Shown: positions 12,088 through 24,451 of the stretch, in pieces
Layout of the letters: every line of letters begins with the position of its first letter
Numbering within the stretch: position 1 is the first letter of the stretch
Origin: Hydnum rufescens UP504
Taxonomy: Eukaryota; Basidiomycota; Agaricomycetes; Cantharellales; Hydnaceae
NCBI GenBank assembly: GCA_014904985.1
Contig: MU128915.1
Span: 317,415-381,414 of the forward strand
Length of the DNA stretch: 64,000 nt
Direction of reading: 5' to 3'
The notes under the pieces: generated by a model
Seen by the model: the letters and a program-made list of their open reading frames with translations, nothing else
The model's database searches: none
Told to the model about the DNA's origin: nothing
Translations under genes and position numbers: made by a program

Positions 12088-12954
12088 TACCCTTGTTCGC
12101 CTCAGGGTCACACATCACTGCTCACACTTTCCACACTTCAACCTTCGCCATGCTTCCTCTCCAACCGGCGCTGTCTTCCCCTTTTTGCATCCTCGATTCT
12201 CACTCTTTTTGCTGACGTTAATGGACAAGGCTATCCGAGAGCGGACCGCAGCCCATTCCGGGTACCTATTCCCTCGTATACACCTGAACATTCGTCCTCA
12301 TCTCTCTTTTTTGGCATCTACATCATAATCCACACTCTCACTCATCGCATCTTTGCATTACATCAACACACTTCTTTAAATGCACGGCTCACCGTCCCGA
12401 ATCCTCGATGGCTTGATCTCTCTCCGCTCCGATATTTTCTTTATTTCTTCTGATACCAAACCAGCCAGGTTTATTCCCGCGCCCTCAATTCACTCTCCCT
12501 TCCTCCCTTTCCTTCCCCCTTCAAACCTCGTTGCAAACTTGGGAGTCAGTGTGTACACTATTTAGAATCTCTCCATGGCCGAAACGTTGTTATTTCTTCA
12601 TTAGCCTAATTTACTGGCGGAGCGCGCACTCGGTTGACCATATGAAGCATATATCGAGGTTAAATATAGTGCATGACCAGGGTCCTGGTCCTAGTTTCGC
12701 GGGCCTTGTTTTTCTGAGACCTAGAGAGTTTGCGTTTGCCCCTTCACACGATAATCGAAAGCAAGCACTTACATCCCTAGATCGACAGGGGACCCTGAGT
12801 GCCAGTATAAGCGCCCGGTCGCAGCCGGAACCAGCATGTCCTGATAATGTGCCTTGCTCTCGAGGCACCCATAGGGACCCAGGGACCCCGTGTGGGCATG
12901 CTATAAATAAATATTACAGTATCAGGACTACTCCCGAGCTCATCATCACTATAT
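12088..12954. other. Convergent intergenic region
   Basis: This stretch separates the 3' ends of the kinase (plus) and SHQ1 (minus). The first 450 bp are C/T-rich and probably kinase 3' UTR. ORFs such as 12531-12971 have no domain content. Nothing else is seen. Confidence 0.4.
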
Positions 12955-14955
12955 TTATCTATTTGCCCTGAATAGCTCAGCGATCGCGCAATTCGTGGTT
13001 ATTGGTTCTTCCTCGGCGGATTCACCGCCCGAGTCTGACGACTCGGGACCATCAGCGGAATTGGAATCCGAAGTGGAATCTGAATCAGAATCTGAAGGTG
13101 TCCAGCCGGCTGCAACGGCTCTCGTGGCGCTCTCCAGCTGTTCCAGCTGCCACCCGATGGCCGATTTTTCCATCGTCAACGTCCGTACCTCCTCCCCCAG
13201 GCTTTCAAGTGTACTGTCACTGTTGGGAGCAGCCGGCAGCGTTGTCTGAGCACACAAGTTCACGCAGAGCGGAGCCAGTGATAAATAATCGACTCACTTC
13301 GCGCCAGATTGGATCCAGAGACAATAGTCATCCAGCCAGATCTTGCTATACACGTAATACACGTCGCTCCGGTCCATGATGCCTTTGGCTTCGAGGAGCG
13401 CCCGCCGACCGCACGGCGACCGCCCTTCAGCACATCCGCAACGTCGATGCGCAATCGCTCACATAGCGCCCAGCTGCGAAAGAGGGGAATGCTAGTGCGC
13501 GACGGTAGGACGCGCACAGAGCCGTGGATGGGGAGTTGCTGGGGGATGAGGACGTGGGCGAGATGTCGAGGGCGGACATGCATGGTGTGAGGATCGCGAG
13601 TGTCCAGGCTGATTCGGTCGTAGGATCGTGTTGTGTGGTGCGCATGTCGTATGCGTGTGCGAAGAGGATCGTGATGAGTGTGAGATACAATGATCGGTTT
13701 TGCTCTGGAGAAATTAGATCTTCAAAAAAGAAGAACATGAGTGCGCTGAGCCACGGTGGCCTAAAGTGAGGAGGGCCATACATTCTTTTCGAGGAAGCTT
13801 CAGCATCATCGCCTGCTCCGCTTCCGTAAATTGGATGGGTTCCGTAGGACCGTGAAATAGGCCAGTCCATGCTATATGTTCCTGGATTTCCTCGTCATTC
13901 ACAAAGTCCGCTCTGTGTGGCGAAATCAGCAGCAAGTGAGTGGGATGATACCACCATGAGCCCCAAGGATATGGGACACAGACATGTAGTACTCTTCGTC
14001 CCATTTCTTATCTTCATGGGCCACGCGCATTTCAGTACGTACAGAATCGGATGCCGTCTCTGCGAGACGGCCCAGCTCGTTCACCTCATTCTCGTGTTCC
14101 CCGGCATACTTAAAGAATCCAGAGTACGCGTCTAGAAAGCCGTAGCGCCGTTGCGCAGACGTCGCAAATGTGGATTGCCCTGGGTCATCGGAAGGCACCG
14201 TTTGGGGGAGATGCCAATCGTTCCTTTCCGCTGAGATACAACGGAGAGACGAAAGACCAGAAAACGAGACGCAACATAATCGAGCACGGGGCGTAGTGTG
14301 ATATGCATGGAGAGAGATGTGTACCACCCGCCCGTTAGTATTGTATTTTCAGGCAAGAAATACACTATGAGAAAATTTAACAGACATACCTTCCAAAAAA
14401 ATCTCCCTCTCCTTGCGCAGATGCTCTGTTAGATCCTCACCCTCTAGACTCGGTGGCGCACCGGAGTCCACCTCATTCGAAGATAGTACCTCTATTAACG
14501 GGGGCCCTTGTTGCCCGCACTTCCACCCGAATTAAGGGATAGCCCAGCCATACTCAGATCGACACCAAGCTCTCGACTGGGGCTATCTTTCCGCACGACG
14601 GTGGGAGGAGCCAGCAATTTAGACAGCAAATCCAAATCCTGAAACACAACACCATGGTTCGCCTTCGCTAGGCGCACGGTTAGGAAGCCAGAAGACGGAT
14701 CGTATGACGAGTCTGGATCATCGTCTTCGAGGAGAGGATGGGAGAATGTGAGACGGAGAAAGTAAGGGTGGACATGCAACGTGAAGACCGTGCTGTCCAC
14801 ATATAATTCGACTTCGGATGCCTTGATGATGGGGTACTAAGCATTCGAACGCCAGAGAACAAGGGAGAGAGAATGTTTACCCTAATGGCGGGCATGTAAC
14901 AAGAGACAGTGACAGACTCATCATCCTGGCTACAAGTAAATTTCGGCGTTATCAT
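12955..14955 (-). CDS. SHQ1: SHQ1, H/ACA snoRNP assembly chaperone (frame broken by small indels)
   Basis: The start ATG is at 14955-14953 (MITPKFTCSQ) and the stop at 12957-12955. The N-terminal CS domain is clear: VSCYMPAIR joined over an intron to ASEVELYVDSTVFTLHVHPY, then LTFSHPLLEDDDPDSSYDPS and LDLLSKLLAPP. The SHQ1-specific C-terminal domain follows with FKYAGEHENEVNELGRL, KKWDEEYYM, FAHAYDMRTTQHDPTTESAW, SYRRALAFP, LRIDVADVLKGGRRAV and SKIWLDDYCLWIQ. The acidic Ser/Asp/Glu tail is a common end of this family. A 78-bp last intron spans 13220-13297. Single-base shifts near 14505, 13490 (a C run) and 13400 (a G run), plus one near 13500, break the frame; conserved text resumes after each. 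SHQ1 holds the pseudouridine synthase Cbf5/dyskerin before H/ACA RNP assembly. It diverges from PIF1. Confidence 0.88.
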
Positions 14956-15882
14956 CGTCGGCAATTTCCCTCAAAGGGGCGACCAAAGCATTTAGGCGCC
15001 CGTAATAAGGCTGGTAATGATCGATAAAGGGCGCGAACGGGGGCTATGATAGTATAATCATATGTGGCAGAATAATTCAAGGATACCAAATTAAATCCTT
15101 TGCGAACAAGTTCAATATTTCATCACTACTAGCCATTATATGTGAAGTCGTTGCCCATAGAGTTAACGAGCTAAATCTCTCCCGAAAGTACAAAAGCTGC
15201 CCATGGTTCATTGTAAGAAAAGTGAACCAACCGTAAGTAGGCCCACTGTTCGAGAGGTAACAAAAAATTTTGTTTCTCCGTTCTCCATCTTCCCCACACC
15301 GGCTTGCTTGCCGCTCTTGTAAGGCGCTGCGTCGAGCTTGCCATGCTTGGACTCATATGGTATGCACAGCTAGGAGAGCGCTTTTATTCCCATTGGCTGA
15401 ATAATAGTACACTTTAGTCAGCTCATTTATTGGCGTGGTTTACTGTACTGGAGACCCAAGCATCGTCCGTTCGGGGGTGAAATGGTTGGGGCCACCATCG
15501 ATTTATCGCTGAGTATCGACCACGCTGGAGGGGGAGGGGGGACGGACTTGCAGATCTTTCACTTTGGAGAAACGTGCCCACGCTTATTCCCTCGCTAGTC
15601 TCGTGCCCAAACGTTCAGGGGAAACGTGACGAGCCTTGGAAAGCCTTGTCGATAATCGAACGGTGAACTGACAGTGACATGGACTATGGTCACGGGGAAA
15701 TTGTGTTTGACAATCTGAGACCATAGTTGTCATTCGTGGTGACCAGTCAGGCTGTGACCACCCTCAGGCGAAACAAATTGGCGGGCGTTTCCGTGGGTCA
15801 ATTCCTACATCCTTGGAGTGGAGGCCGCCTATTTGCGAGACAACCGCGACACGCCATATACGAGAGTAGAAACTACGCGTCT
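14956..15882. promoter_or_regulatory. Divergent promoter region between SHQ1 and PIF1
   Basis: The two genes read away from this 0.9-kb interval. Upstream of the PIF1 ATG at 15883 an open frame reaches back to about 15727 without an ATG; it is rich in Arg and hydroxylated residues and might be an upstream exon encoding a mitochondrial presequence. No discrete promoter element is claimed. Confidence 0.35.
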
Positions 15883-18631
15883 ATGCCTAAGGCCAAGAAT
15901 TCGTTCTATGGAGTACGCGTCGGCAAGGAAGGCTCCAAAGTGTATGGCTCATGGGATGAGGTACGTGCATTTGTCCTGGTTATCAACTGTGTGACAATCG
16001 ACCTTCCTCTCTTGCAGGCCTCTAGCAATGTCACGGGATTTCCTGGTGCAAAACATAAGAGCTTCCCGAGCCGTGCTCAAGCAGAGGCATATATCGCTAC
16101 ACCAGAGCCTCAAATACGTGTGTTATGGCGCCGGCGTATGCCCCCATAATCAATCTCAATGATGTCCCTTATAGTGTCACGGTCGAAGCAATCCTCAGGA
16201 CGTTTCTTCATGATAGATGGATCCACCCCGGCTCCAGAACCCTCTTCCTCGCAGAGTAGTGCTCCCACTTCGACATCGCAAAGACCCCCTTCATCGGTAG
16301 ATAGCCCCGACTTCGGTGCTGACTTTATTCCTCTGTTGCCAAGCTCCCCAGAACCGCCCGAGATTGTATTATCTGATGAGCAGCTAGCCATCCTCGAGGA
16401 GGTTCTAAATGGACGATCCCTCTTTTTCACGGGATCTGCAGGTGCGTCTAACCTAAACTGGTTAAACTTGGGACTCACTTAGGCACCCTTAGGCACCGGG
16501 AAATCTGTCCTTCTTCGTGGTAAGTGAGCACATCGCTCAGGTTGGCACGCATGGAGTCACTGCGTGCGCATCGTAGAGATTATAAAGAGGTTGCGGGAGA
16601 ATTCCATTTCCAGACAGAGCGTAGCTGTCACCGCGTCTACTGGTATCGCAGGCGTCAATATCGGGGGTGGAACACTCCATTCGTTCGCTGGTACGCGTCT
16701 TCCTACGTCCCTGGTGTTCTGTATAGACTGTGACGCACACCAAGGCATCGGTCTCGGGAAAGAACCTGCTGAAGTGCTCGCGAAAAAGATTGAGAAAAAC
16801 AGAAACACCGCCGATCGATGGAGGGGCACCACTGCATTGATCATAGATGAAAGTGAGGCAGTTCTTCTTCAGACGCGTGCGGAGGTTGATCACCATACCA
16901 GTCTCCATGGTAGATGGCAAATTGTTCGATAAACTCGAATACATAGCTCGAGTCGTGAGAAACTCTGACAAACCATTCGGAGGAATTCAGGTCTGTCTGG
17001 TCCTCCCACATACAGAAAGGAATCTGATCGATTATCGTAGTTAATATTAAGTGGCGATTTCTACCAGCTCCCCCCCGTTCCCGATCGGCATGACGGCGCG
17101 GAAATCCCGGCTGAGTATGCGTTTGACGCCAGGACGTGGAACAAATGCGTGAAGAAACACGTGATGCTAACCAAAGTCTTTCGACAGACGGATACGAGTG
17201 AGCTCAACCAATCTCTAAAACTTATTTAAATTAGAATCTTCTGCCTTTCACAGGGTTCATTAATGTTCTTAACGAAATGAGGCTCGGAAATATGAGCGCA
17301 AAATCAATACAAATTTTCAAGGCCTTGTCGCGACCTGTACTGTATCGGGATGACCTTGACCCCGCTGAGTTGTCTGTAATTTTCGTCCCTGATGTCCGTT
17401 TCGCAACAGTCACATATCTCGTTCGATATAGGTACCCCACCCGAAACCAAGTCGACGCGGCCAACTGGATCAGGCTCAACCAGTTGCCTCTTCCAGAACA
17501 GGAATTTTTCGCAGCGGATTTTCCAGTAATGTTTCTGTAGTATCTCTTGGTATTTTAGAGTCATAAATGCCCTTTCACAGGGATATGACATCCGCGGCCA
17601 ACCCATCCCTCCAGCCAAGGCGAAAGAACTCCTCGATCGACTCGTAGCTCAAGACAAGCTCTCTCTGAGAGTATGCACATACGTGGCCTCCATCGCTCAC
17701 CTGATCCCACTTCAGCATCCCTTTTCTTATACAGGTCGGCGCCCAAGTAATGCTGATCCAAAATATGAAACAGGGTCACCTCGTGAATGGTTCAATGGGA
17801 ACAGTTGTCGCATTCGATACTGCAGAGAACGCGGTGCGCCAAATGGTCGATATTGCCAAGGTGGACGAACGGACCGCCAGGAATGCTGCAAGACCCATGC
17901 ATGCCCAAGGGAAAGACGAAAGTACACCAGAAAAGCTCGTTCCCAAGAATCGGATGTGGCCGATTGTTGAATTTGAGAACGGGATGAAGCTTATGCACGT
18001 TACTATGCCTGTTATCCTAAGTGTTTTTTTTTTTTTGCTGACGAGCTGTGGGGTCGATGGTTTCCTTCGTTACTACAGGTGTGCCCCGGTCGGATTTTCT
18101 GTTGTTAATTTTTTTGGTGGTGTCGAAGCCCAGCGTGATCAGGTGGGTCAATAGAAATTATCTCGGTTCCTGGCATATAACTCGGCTTCGTAACAGGTAC
18201 CTCTTATCTTATCGTGGGCACTTTCCATACACAAGAGCCAGGGCCAAACCCTGGAACGAGTTAAGGTGGATCTGGGGAAAGTGTTCGAAAAGGGTCAAGG
18301 TAACGTGGATGAATTAATGGTCCTAGAATGACTCATATTTGACATACGTATCTATTGTCACTGCAAGCCTACGTTGCCATCTCCAGAGCCACGTGCTTGG
18401 AATCATTGCAAATTCTCAATTTCCAACCTAGCAGGTATGCAAGGCTCATCCCTATTTCTGTCTTGTGGCTCCGACCTCCCATCTCTCACCTTTTCATATT
18501 CAATTACGGCTCTGTGTTGATCCGATCCCACCACTAGAGTTTGGGCAGACCCACGAGTCATTGAATTCCACAACCGTCTGGGCATCAATGATTCTGGCGA
18601 TGGTGACGGGCAGAAGGGTGCCAACGAGTAG
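15883..18631 (+). CDS. PIF1: PIF1-family 5'-3' DNA helicase with N-terminal RNase H1/viroplasmin-type domain
   Basis: Many short GT-AG introns (e.g. 15961-16017, 16118-16174, 16442-16492, 16520-16576) join an uninterrupted frame ending at TAG 18629-18631. The first two exons encode [19 protein letters not shown] and [20 protein letters not shown] with AEAYI, the hallmark of the small nucleic-acid-binding domain at the N-terminus of RNase H1 and in caulimovirus viroplasmin. A Ser/Pro linker leads to the helicase core: [12 protein letters not shown] (Walker A, split by an intron), [15 protein letters not shown] (Walker B), [10 protein letters not shown] (motif III), VFRQTDT (motif IV), [35 protein letters not shown] (motif V) and AYVAISRAT (motif VI). 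PIF1 helicases unwind G-quadruplexes and forks and act in mitochondria and nucleus. A start upstream of 15883, with a mitochondrial presequence, is possible. Confidence 0.92.
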
Positions 18632-18737
18632 TACTTTTCTCTACGAAGAGATTTAATCAATGAGCCCGAGATACCATTGTGAAGTTTAGGATGGGACTAG
18701 GCCATGGGATGCTTTTTATCTTAAATCAGATACTGTT
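18632..18737. other. PIF1 3' flank
   Basis: Short stretch between the PIF1 stop codon and the start of the inverted-repeat pair. It presumably holds the 3' UTR and polyadenylation signals; nothing distinct is visible. Confidence 0.3.
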
Positions 18738-19672
18738 GTCCATCATTCTTTGCATCAGAAGTTGTAATGAATAACATGATCCTCAGCCATCTTGGGGGGT
18801 CTCTATCATCTGGGATGTGTACTGTCCCTTATCACAACCTACAGCCTGAATCAATGGTGAGACAGGTAGTATTTCAGATGTATTGGTCCTTGCTGGCTCA
18901 CTCACCCCTGTGGGATGTTTCCAGAGCCCAAATATAAGTGCTCAGATGAGGTACAGGCTGCTGATTAGCCACTTATTCCACATGAAATCTCACCAAACCT
19001 AATGTAATTACTCTGGATCTCATCACACACACATCTAATTTGCACCAAACTTTGTACACAGCGTGTCCATACATTTACCGACTGTTAAAAGGTCTCATAG
19101 GAGATGGAGCAAAATTGGGGAAGATATGTTACCTGATGCAAGGAATGATGGATGACTGTAGTATAATGTATGTACAATCATCCATCATTCCTTGCATCAG
19201 GTAACATATCTTCCCCAATTTTGCTCCATTTCCTATGGGACCTTTTAACAATTAGTAAATGTATGGACATGCTGTGTACAAAGTTTGGTGCAAATTAGAT
19301 GTGTGTGTGTGTGTGTGTGTGTGTGGTGAGATTTCATGTGGGATAAGTGCTGATCAACCTCTACTCAACTGAGCAGTGAGATTTGGGCTCTGGAAACATC
19401 CCAGGAGGGGTGAGTGAGCCAGGTGCCATAGTGGATGATAAATATCCATTAGAGAGTGAAGATGGTTCCTGAGTTGTCCAATTGGTTGATGCAAGGACTG
19501 ATAGATCTGAAATACTACCTGTCTCACCAATGAATCAGGCAGGCTGTAGGTTGTGCTAAGGAACATTAACTACCTACAGTACACATCCCAGATGATAGAG
19601 ACCCCCCAAGATGGCTGAGGATCATGTTATTTATGATCTGCAACTTCTGATGCAAAGAATGATGGATGACTG
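18738..19672. mobile_element. Head-to-head pair of MITE-like repeats forming a large imperfect inverted repeat
   Basis: Left arm (about 18738-19155) and right arm (about 19178-19672) are reverse complements over most of their length, with a spacer of about 22 bp (19156-19177). Each arm is itself bounded by the same terminal motif: CATCATTC(C/T)TTGCATCAG at one end and its complement CTGATGCAA(A/G)GAATGATGG at the other. So this reads best as two copies of one short element lying head to head, not a single hairpin. The left arm is about 80 bp shorter, so the arms have diverged by deletion. No coding capacity is visible. A target-site duplication could not be fixed with confidence. It sits in the convergent gap between PIF1 and the RhoGAP gene. 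Confidence 0.75.
19301..19325 (+). repeat. (GT)n microsatellite inside the right MITE arm
   Basis: A run of twelve and a half GT units. The matching place in the left arm has only a short CACACACA, so the run expanded after the two copies separated. Confidence 0.9.
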
Positions 19673-19910
19673 TATACTGTAAGTATTTCACCGTAAATTG
19701 CATCACACTGCATCACCTTCATTCATAAGGGCGGCAGTCCTTGGGGTTATCTCCAATTTGGAGCCAGAACACTACCAGTACAAAAGAATATACGAAGAAT
19801 GTACGGATTAAACTGAGGTACAAAAACAACGAGAACAGCTTTGAGCTAAAAATGGAATGAACGAGAAATGTCCCGGCTGTGGAATTACATATTCAAAGAT
19901 TGGGGGCTTC

Positions 19911-22900
19911 CTAGGTGACATGGGTAGGTCTGGAAGGTGAAGGTGGCGGGGATGCCATAGGTGCTCTTGAAACCCCCCTCGGGCTTTCTCGCGCCGCGAA
20001 AGGATCCGAGAGATCTGGAGACCCCTGATGGGCACCGGTTTGTTCACTGTATGCGGTCGGAGTATCAGCATCATCCTGGAAGGAGTTACCGGTTGGTCGT
20101 GCTGGACTGCCCAGGCTCGCATCTGATGATGCGACATTATCGAGTAGAGACGGATTGGCGGTGACCGCTCGCCTCGATGGATGAATGGAATTCTGAGGAT
20201 GAAGAGGGAGAGTGGGCGCGAAATCCTCATCTTTCGTGAAGTATTGTGGACGAGAAAGAAGGGTCGGGGTGGAATCTTGGTCTTTTCCAGGGTATTGTGC
20301 GGGAAGGGGAAGTGCCAGTGTGCCGGTCTCCTTCCCACTGTACTGGGAGCGAGGATGAAGGGAGGAGGGATCCTGTTCTTTTCCGGAGTACGGCAGACGA
20401 GGTGAAGACGGGACATCTGATTCTTTCGAGGACGACTGAGCTCGAGGAGGAAGTGTGGTTACACGGGTGAAAGACGATCCATGTTCGACGTTTAGGGGCA
20501 ATTCAAGGGGTAGGATAGGTAATGGAGCTTCATGTACAGATGTTGAGGCTGACGAGGGAATCTTGGAATGATGTAGATCGTCGAAGAGGAGCACACTAAA
20601 CGTGATCAGGTCCTCCATAACGGTATCCTTCCAAGTGGTTATCGAAAGAATGTCGCCTGTCCTCGGCACTTCATCCTCCCCAAATATAACAGACCCAAAC
20701 ACAATTGCAAGGTTCCGTGCATCCATTTTATTTTGAGGGGAATTTGCAGCGACTCGAGCAAGATGCTCTACCAGCACTCGCAAGGTCACCTGATGAACTG
20801 GTGGAAGACGTCGTATCTTCGACTTTAGTATTAAGAAACCATTGCTGATATGCTCCTCTGAATATATCAAGTATCAGTACATCCTGAACAAAGAACTGCC
20901 TATGCCATACCTCGGTCTTCGCTATGGTGTAGTCGTTCTTGCAATGGAAATCGGAAAACCGGCTCAGGCAGTTCGCGCAGATACAGCTAAATCGGGGAAG
21001 AAATATCAGATCCCCAGGCCCCTGGAGCTCCAGATGAAGATCAACCTTGAGAAGACCAGACACCGCGTATACGTCCTCTGTTATGGGGTTAAACTGGAAT
21101 GCACGTTCGTTACGTTCGATCTTGTGTGTAAGCTACAACAGAGATGGAATTCAGTGTTCGAGCCGGAACGCAATCTATTCTACTCACCTCCTGCACGGCT
21201 GCATGTCTTCCAGACACCTACATGCAAGAAGCTAAGAAAGCGAGTGAAAACAGTAGTAGATATGGACAGACCCTGTAGATACCCTCGGCATCCATGCCTA
21301 GGAAAGAAACGCACTCAATAAATTCAAACCCTAGGGTCTTTCACCTGGGAAACACGTACCCCGGGCCTCCACTTCACGAATACACATCAGCACAATCGAC
21401 GGGGCCTCGTTGTTCATGTTTCGGGCAGTGGCATAATCTACCAGGCTAACACCGAAGATGAGATCGCGACATTCCCCAACACGATAATTCCAATAAAATA
21501 ATTGCGGGGGGTAGCCCGAGGAAATGCATACGCCACAAAGTTCTTCACTCGGTCGAGATCTGTGTTCGTGGATATCTTGGCTACTGCGGTTTGTGCGTAT
21601 GAAGCGAGCTGACAGAAAACAGTCAGACTAGGGCGATTTGGCAATGGTGAGATCTCTACCGATGCACAAGTTGATGTCGTAGAACTGGAAGCAAAAACGT
21701 CAGTGAAGGGGAAGTAGTCCGAGGAGGGAACTCAAGTACGTTACACAATCTACATAGACTTGTAGCGCTTTGCTCATTACCTCACCAGATTCGCCCACAA
21801 ACAATATAAGACTCTGGAGGGAGCAGGTGAGTGCACGACTTTGGTACGCATCCTTGAGACATTACATTATATCCGGCTTGCAATATCTTCACTCGCCGTA
21901 GCCTGAGAGTCTCGAGCCAATGGACGCCTTTTCTATACTCTTTGTCTGATAACAGACACAGCGGTTCCGGTCACACGCATTTAATCAGACTCGCCTCCGA
22001 GCTCACCTGCTTCTTCTGCCTCCTTTTTGGCACGAATGCCCCGTAGTCCATTAGTAGTTCGATCAGCACTTTCCCTCGCGGTGCTTGCAGCCCCAGCCCG
22101 CTCTCGGTTCTGATCCAGAAAGCCAATCAACTGATTCAATCCTTTCTTCCCTTGGTGTGCCAGATCTGAGAGGGATGTGCCCGTGACGGTTGGGGATCGA
22201 TTCCGAGGGCCTGTTTGAGAGGTTGTGGAGGGGGTTGGTGAAATGACATTGGATAGAGCCATCCTTTCTCTCTCTTCAAAACTGGATCTTCGTGGAGAGG
22301 GTGAAACGGCTGCATCGGACAGGTTGGTGGCCGCCGCGGTCCCAGAAGTCGACGTACTGGCCCGATCAGCCGATTTGTACTCCTTAAATGAGGCAGTTCG
22401 ATGGCGGTTCTCGACACATATGGGACAACATGGACGCACCTCAACCTCCTGACATTTCCTCAAGTAATTTCGTTTGAGTCGGGGGAGAACGTTCTCCACA
22501 TATTCCTGATGAGCCAATGCAGATTCTTTGATATCCTCCTTGATACGTTTCCGAGTCCGCTCTTGAATCTCGCGCAATGAATGCAGAGGGGTAACACATC
22601 CTTCTTAAGGGTGTTGGCGAATGCACTGCGCGTCTCAGCCTCACGTTCAAGGTTGTCACGGAGCTCCCGCCAAGCGACCCGAATGGAGCTGGGGTCTCGG
22701 TCATCTAGGAGATTATCAAGGGCTCTAGTGTTCCTATGAAGTCGCAACAGCCCTTCCACGCTAACAAGGAGGGAAATTCAGCCTGAGGCGATAGCAGATC
22801 GACGGACTTTCAGAACTGACTATGCCTCCTCGATTCGAATACGCTCTTGCATGAAGGCTATGTAGGAGTCACTGAGTGTTTTGAGCTGATGATCGAAGGC

Positions 22901-22946
22901 CGGTATTGGGCCATTAGACTTCTGGTCCAAGCCCTGCGAAGACATT
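19911..22946 (-). CDS. F-BAR and RhoGAP domain protein (RGD1-like Rho GTPase-activating protein)
   Basis: The chosen start is the ATG at 22946 (MSSQGLDQKSN) and the stop is TAG 19913-19911. The N-terminal F-BAR region reads FDHQLKTLSDSYIAFMQERI, then GLLRLHRNTRALDNLL, LREIQERTRKRIKEDIKE, an FKEYKSADRAS segment and YRKGVHWLETLRLRRVKI. The RhoGAP domain starts with FGVSLVDYATARN, has MDAEGIYRVSGRHAAVQE (arginine finger Arg in GIYR/SGR region), LYLRELPEPVFRFPLQERL, and continues as LRVLVEHLARVAANSPQNKM with DARNLAIVFG. A long Pro/Ser-rich tail with repeated PxYSGKE-like blocks (20050-20450) ends the protein. Introns near 21010 and 20880 restore the RhoGAP text. Such proteins bind curved membrane and switch off Rho/Cdc42 at growth sites. 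No frameshift is needed. Confidence 0.88.
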
Positions 22947-24443
22947 GAATATTGGCTGTGAGCAAGCCAAGTCAATATTTGCTTCCGAAGCGTCTGCCGG
23001 CGGTCATGACAGCGAACCACAGCAAGCAGAGAAGGTCTATCAAAACATTGCACCGGTAGTATTTCCTTTGAGCCCACGTACCTGAAGGAGCACATATGCC
23101 ACTCAATGCCTATTTTATTTTTGGGCTAGTGATACAATGCCATCTAGCTCGCTACTTATTATGGAGCGAGTGATTCACGTAGACCCCTTATTTCGGCAGT
23201 CGTAGGCGAAGGATTGGTGTGCTAGCAAATTCGACCCTCCTCACGAAAACCACACTCGTGTGTTTCTACAACCAGTCGCACCCATCACGAAGAAAGGCTA
23301 CCTGACTCTCCCAATATCACTCTTAGTCGGGGAACCGCCCTCATTACGCCCACCGTCCGAGTCGCTGCGCTAGCTCATAGAGGTAATTCCGACTAACCTC
23401 TACCACGACTGCTTCTCCATGAGTCTAGCCGTGCACTGCAGGCTTATTGGGCGTGTTACCATGGGAACACGTTTTCACCACTGCTCAGGTCCTCAGGAAT
23501 CCTCGAGGTCTTCCCGATATTATTGATTTCGCCAGCCGTAAACGAACAGGTTTTTCGAGTCCGCATCTGACCACTGATTGTGAACCAAGAGAGCGTCAGT
23601 CCCCGATTCTTTGTTCCGAACCCTAGGGCATTAACATCTAGAATTGTGGTATTTAACGTTAACCAGATCCAACGCGTGGTGTGCGTAGCACTCCCGCTCG
23701 ACAGTGCGCCGTGTTCAAGAAATCAAACCAAGGTATACGTCTTATTCTTTATCCGCTAGGGCTTGTAATAATTTTCTCTTGCTGCTTTTTCATAGAAGTC
23801 ATCCCTATCCCTTGGATCCTATGTGCACTGGACAGTCCCCCTTCGTCACTCCCTACAGCGAGTGTACCACGCTGGGGTTTGCGCAAGATGCTCTTGATGT
23901 TTGCTGCACACTCTATGCGGTGCTAATATTGGGACCTATCCAATATATCATTAGGGATCGAGTCTCCTGGAGCCTGGAACGTGGAATGACTCCGTTCTGA
24001 GTGCTTCAACTTCTGTCGTATGCATGCCTGTGCTGAATACAGCAAGACCAGCTGCAGAGCGTGGGGCCTGGTGCCATTTGGGTATCCTCCGGTGGTTTCT
24101 GTTTATGTGCGTACTTGTTCCTTCCTAGCCTTTTCGTGTTTCTATCTACATTACAACCTCCATGAGTCAATGCTAGTTCACTCTGCTAAGTCGCCACGCT
24201 GTGTCTACATAATAGAAACCACATATATTTCCTGAGCAGGGTGGATGACAAACCGGTATCGGCTGGGCGATGGAATCAAGCTCAACATGAACAAAGTGGA
24301 ATTGATTCAGTGAATCAAAGATGTGTACTCGGCGATCCATGTTGAATTCGCATACAATGCCTCGAGCAGTGTAATATTAACCCCCTTGCCAGAGGATTAC
24401 GCCGGTTATGTATCCTTCGGTTTGGATAAAGTCCACGTCAGCT
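22947..24443. other. Intergenic region, no gene seen
   Basis: This 1.5-kb stretch lies upstream of the RhoGAP gene and ends at the hAT-type element. It contains only short ORFs without domain content (e.g. 23681-23926, 23704-24000, 24020-24235). The RhoGAP promoter should lie in the first few hundred bases. Confidence 0.4.
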
Positions 24444-24451
24444 GGTAAGGG

